Below, one piece after another: positions 61,408 through 64,000 of a DNA stretch of 64,000 nt. The stretch spans positions 1 through 64,000 of the forward strand of contig PBAS01000017.1 in NCBI GenBank assembly GCA_002716625.1, read 5' to 3'. The position numbers and the translations under genes are program-made. The first letter of the stretch is position 1. Each line of letters opens with the position of its first letter. The notes under the pieces were generated by a model. It worked only from the letters and a program-made list of their open reading frames with translations. It did no database searches and was not told the DNA's origin. The stretch is from Phycisphaeraceae bacterium. Lineage in GTDB: Bacteria; Planctomycetota; Phycisphaerae; Phycisphaerales; Phycisphaeraceae.

Positions 61408-64000
61408 CTAAGACCAGACTCCGGCATTGGACATTGCTTCAAGGATGCGCCAGATCAGTGTCGTCAGTAGATCGGAAACGAACACACCGACGAAAAACGG
61501 GCGCAGAACACGGCGGACCAGTTGGACCCCGCCAAAACGCAACCCCACGAATTTAACCGCCCATGCGACCGCTACACTCGACCATAAACTCAACATCGCG
61601 TGGGAAAAAGCCAACGCAAACCCTAGTGGATGCAAAGGGAATCCCAGCCAGATCAACCGCGCCAGCGCCAGTAAGCCTGTAATTGCGAATGAAATGCCCA
61701 CCACAACCCAAGTGACATACTGTGGCTCAATAATCTTCTCTTTCACTTCTTCTGTAAGGATCTGGTCTTCGTCGGGATTTTCCTGGAAGTATTTTTCAAC
61801 CTGTCTTTGGTCGCCTTCGATCAGGCCGGTCATCTGGTTAAATTCGCCTCGCTTCTCCATGACTTGGCGGGTCATGTTGAGTGAGCCGATGGTGTATCGC
61901 CAGGACATCGAGACAATCCCGCCAACGAATATCGAAATTAGAAAGCCGATGATCAGGCACCGCCCCATCTTTTTCAGCGGTACGCCCACTCGTGTTGCTG
62001 CCGCCATGGATTCTGCCAGCACCGGCGCGATCATCAGGAAAGTGCCCGTGTAAAGGAAATAAGCCTGGGCGGCGAAAACCAGTTGGTTCATGCCCCATAG
62101 CAGGACACCTCCGAAACCCATCATTAGATAAGTGGGCCATTGGATGATGAGGTAGGTTGTCGGAAGCCCAATTTCAGATCGAATACGTGCAGCTGATAAC
62201 GCCAGCAGCATACATATCCCAATATAGATGAGTAAGAACCATGGGTTGATCTGTGCCAGTTGCGCAAACCAAACAATTAAAGCTACTGAAACAGCCAGGC
62301 CAATCACGGCCATTCGATAGGTTAGTGCTTCATCGGAATCATCCGCGGTGGATTTCAAAGAGAGTGCTTTGCGGAATACTTGCAGCAAGTGTTTTCGGGC
62401 GGCAATGACGCAGATCAGTGCCATGCATAGCAGCCCGCCGTAAGTCAGTAGCGATTGGTAGGGCCACCATCGATTAGATTGGTACCGTTCGGCAGCCGGC
62501 AAGGTCTTGAGGGGTGTAAAGTATCCGATGTAACGGTAGACCCATGCCAAGCCAAAGAATATGACGAGGCTGCGTAGCATCTCGAGACTCATAAAGAAGG
62601 CTACGGCAATGGCAAGTGGGCGCACATTTACTTCTAGAGGTTGTGCGAAATTTCGATGGTCAGTCACTTCCCGCAGCGGTCCAGCGGGCATAACATCAGC
62701 CACGCGGAGGTGCAGATTGACGAACGGAAGTTCCGGCCAAAATGCCTTGTTGGCGTATTGCAGCGATAGGTGAACGGCGCATATCACTCCCCCGATCCAG
62801 AATGGAGTGCTACGCAGAATCGTTAGTCGTCCCCGGTCATCGCCTTTTGTCAGATCCACGATAAACGTGGTCATCGGGAAGGCAAGTCGATCACCACGTT
62901 CCCATTGACGGTAAAAAATAGTGACCAGGCAGAACATGGCCATGAACATGGCAATGACCAGTAATCCCCATCTAAACAAGGGCTTGGACCATTCACGCCA
63001 AGGTGCTTTGCCGAAAAGCATGAATTTCACGTACTCAACCGGATTGCTCTTATCCGGCCGTAATCGCACTCGCATCCGATCGGCTTCGTTGAGTTGCTCC
63101 CATACCTCCGGTGTGGCTTCTTCGTAGCCCTCGAGGTATCTGGGGATCTGCTCGGTATCAATAATGGTAAAATCTTTTGCCCAGAGTTTGCCCTTGCCTT
63201 CAAAGCGAAGTTTGACGTAGAACTTGTCTTCCAGATCGCGAGGGACCTGATAATCGATCCGTCCTTTCGTCATGAATCGAAGCGGGGAGACAACTTCGAC
63301 CTTGGTGCGTGTTCTAAGGATGAATAGTTCATATCCCTGCTCGGGGTCTACGCCGGCGGTCAATGTAACGACCGATGAAGATGACGGTTCATCTAAGCGA
63401 ACACGAGCAAAGACGGCATAACGAGTCAGTGGCATTACAAACCGCTCGTTAGCCAGATTCTTGTCCAGTTCTAGAAGAAGCTCCGAGACATCGGTGTCCT
63501 GCGTATGGAGCATTTCAATGCACCGCCCGGCTCCATTAGGTCCATCGATGACCGGAAGCTTCTGGGAGCCATTGGAACCATGGAATGTCCAGCGAACGCC
63601 AGGTACCGGCGTGCCATTCACATCGACCTCTGGCCCCGCATTTTCAAGCCGGTCACCCAGGTTAGGCCACAGATCTTTTGAGATCATCATGGCGCGATCG
63701 AGATCGCGTGTACGGTGCATTTCGATCTGTGCGGGTACAAGATGGTTCCAAAATGCGCCGGTATTAATAGGAATACCAAGTACCAGAATGCTAAAGACCA
63801 CAACCAATTCACCGCGGGCCACGTGCCAACTGCGGCGTAACATGGGTATTGCCGCGAATAGAAGAAGTAGTGGGACGAACAGCCCCATTGCCCCAGCTGG
63901 CGGCACGTCAGGCCGTGGCAAAGCGCCTGTGGGTGGTGGTGATCCGGAGAAATTGCCGATTTGCGATTCGGCTCCGGCATTCATATAGGTATCAATGGCT
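61408..64000 (-). CDS. DUF6785-like polytopic membrane protein with extracytoplasmic beta-domain (5' end outside window)
   Basis: At least 864 codons. No stop precedes the first visible ATG (63984) up to the window edge, and the first visible TM is where family members have TM2, so the start and TM1 probably lie beyond 64000. Order: TM (LFVPLLLLFAAIPML), RGELVVVFSILVLGIPINTG as in DUF6785 proteins, a ~200-residue hydrophilic beta-sandwich-like insertion (about 105-320), then about ten to twelve TMs with RIRSEIGLPTTYLIIQWP near the middle. Related to the OPT-like protein two genes downstream only in general layout. First visible gene of the cluster; its stop lies 19 bases before the M28/FtsX ATG. 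Confidence 0.75.
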   Translation of the reverse strand, partial: AIDTYMNAGAESQIGNFSGSPPPTGALPRPDVPPAGAMGLFVPLLLLFAAIPMLRRSWHVARGELVVVFSILVLGIPINTGAFWNHLVPAQIEMHRTRDLDRAMMISKDLWPNLGDRLENAGPEVDVNGTPVPGVRWTFHGSNGSQKLPVIDGPNGAGRCIEMLHTQDTDVSELLLELDKNLANERFVMPLTRYAVFARVRLDEPSSSSVVTLTAGVDPEQGYELFILRTRTKVEVVSPLRFMTKGRIDYQVPRDLEDKFYVKLRFEGKGKLWAKDFTIIDTEQIPRYLEGYEEATPEVWEQLNEADRMRVRLRPDKSNPVEYVKFMLFGKAPWREWSKPLFRWGLLVIAMFMAMFCLVTIFYRQWERGDRLAFPMTTFIVDLTKGDDRGRLTILRSTPFWIGGVICAVHLSLQYANKAFWPELPFVNLHLRVADVMPAGPLREVTDHRNFAQPLEVNVRPLAIAVAFFMSLEMLRSLVIFFGLAWVYRYIGYFTPLKTLPAAERYQSNRWWPYQSLLTYGGLLCMALICVIAARKHLLQVFRKALSLKSTADDSDEALTYRMAVIGLAVSVALIVWFAQLAQINPWFLLIYIGICMLLALSAARIRSEIGLPTTYLIIQWPTYLMMGFGGVLLWGMNQLVFAAQAYFLYTGTFLMIAPVLAESMAAATRVGVPLKKMGRCLIIGFLISIFVGGIVSMSWRYTIGSLNMTRQVMEKRGEFNQMTGLIEGDQRQVEKYFQENPDEDQILTEEVKEKIIEPQYVTWVVVGISFAITGLLALARLIWLGFPLHPLGFALAFSHAMLSLWSSVAVAWAVKFVGLRFGGVQLVRRVLRPFFVGVFVSDLLTTLIWRILEAMSNAGVWS

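Noticed and set aside
1-64000. tRNA, rRNA, CRISPR or transposase genes
   Set aside because: No T-loop-like GTTCGAATC in a cloverleaf context, no regularly spaced repeats and no transposase motifs were found by eye; a covariance-model scan would settle the RNA genes.

Overview
The window looks like a chromosomal segment from a Planctomycetota-type bacterium, probably close to Phycisphaerae; a related PVC lineage or Poribacteria-like lineage cannot be excluded from sequence alone. The reasons are prepilin-like proteins ending in an H-X9-DG motif, FG-GAP/VCBS and ASPIC/UnbV proteins, an excisionase-HTH/receiver response regulator, an Lgt with a central insertion, large OPT-like and DUF6785-like membrane proteins, and many Gfo/Idh/MocA, phytanoyl-CoA dioxygenase, SDR and enolase-superfamily enzymes. 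I saw no rRNA, tRNA, CRISPR array, prophage or insertion sequence.

Layout. 1-5 kb: the 5' end of a prepilin-like gene, a SirB1-type transglutaminase-like gene, and a rightward run of DUF997 small membrane protein, sodium:solute symporter and SDR. 5-12.4 kb: a leftward FAD oxidoreductase/2-hydroxyacid dehydrogenase pair with a sialidase-like propeller, opposite an FG-GAP protein and another SDR; a broken PIG-L deacetylase gene follows. 12.9-18.3 kb: a leftward operon of prepilin-like protein, a solute-binding protein fused to its own permease, and a second permease with a ~350-residue periplasmic insertion. 18.5-29.8 kb: housekeeping genes, namely lgt, rnr, a YlbF-like gene, a HEAT-repeat protein, a GAF/sigma-54 activator, a lipoprotein, a phosphohexomutase, moeA-moaD and a response regulator.

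29.8-49.5 kb: a catabolic/accessory region with many short transcription units on both strands: two Gfo/Idh/MocA oxidoreductases, a SAF-domain oxidoreductase, formamidase-like enzyme, two alpha/beta hydrolases, two phytanoyl-CoA dioxygenases, SDR, luciferase-like monooxygenase, secreted transglutaminase, glycosidase-like propeller, CPA2 antiporter, and an enolase-superfamily enzyme/hydroxyacid dehydrogenase/TauE operon. Within it lies selD, which reads as a selenoprotein: an in-frame TGA sits at the catalytic position, with a bacterial SECIS-like hairpin downstream, and ordinary ORF calling cuts off the N-terminus there.

49.5-64 kb: an ASPIC/UnbV VCBS-repeat protein, then a leftward five-gene membrane cluster: DUF6785-like protein (its 5' end lies outside the window), a ~1670-residue M28-peptidase-like/FtsX fusion whose metal ligands look lost, an OPT-family-like transporter, an FtsX permease and a MacB/LolD-type ATPase. 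This cluster, the fused sugar ABC transporter and the Sec-containing SelD are the most interesting items. Perfect hairpins at or just after stop codons mark several transcription-unit ends.
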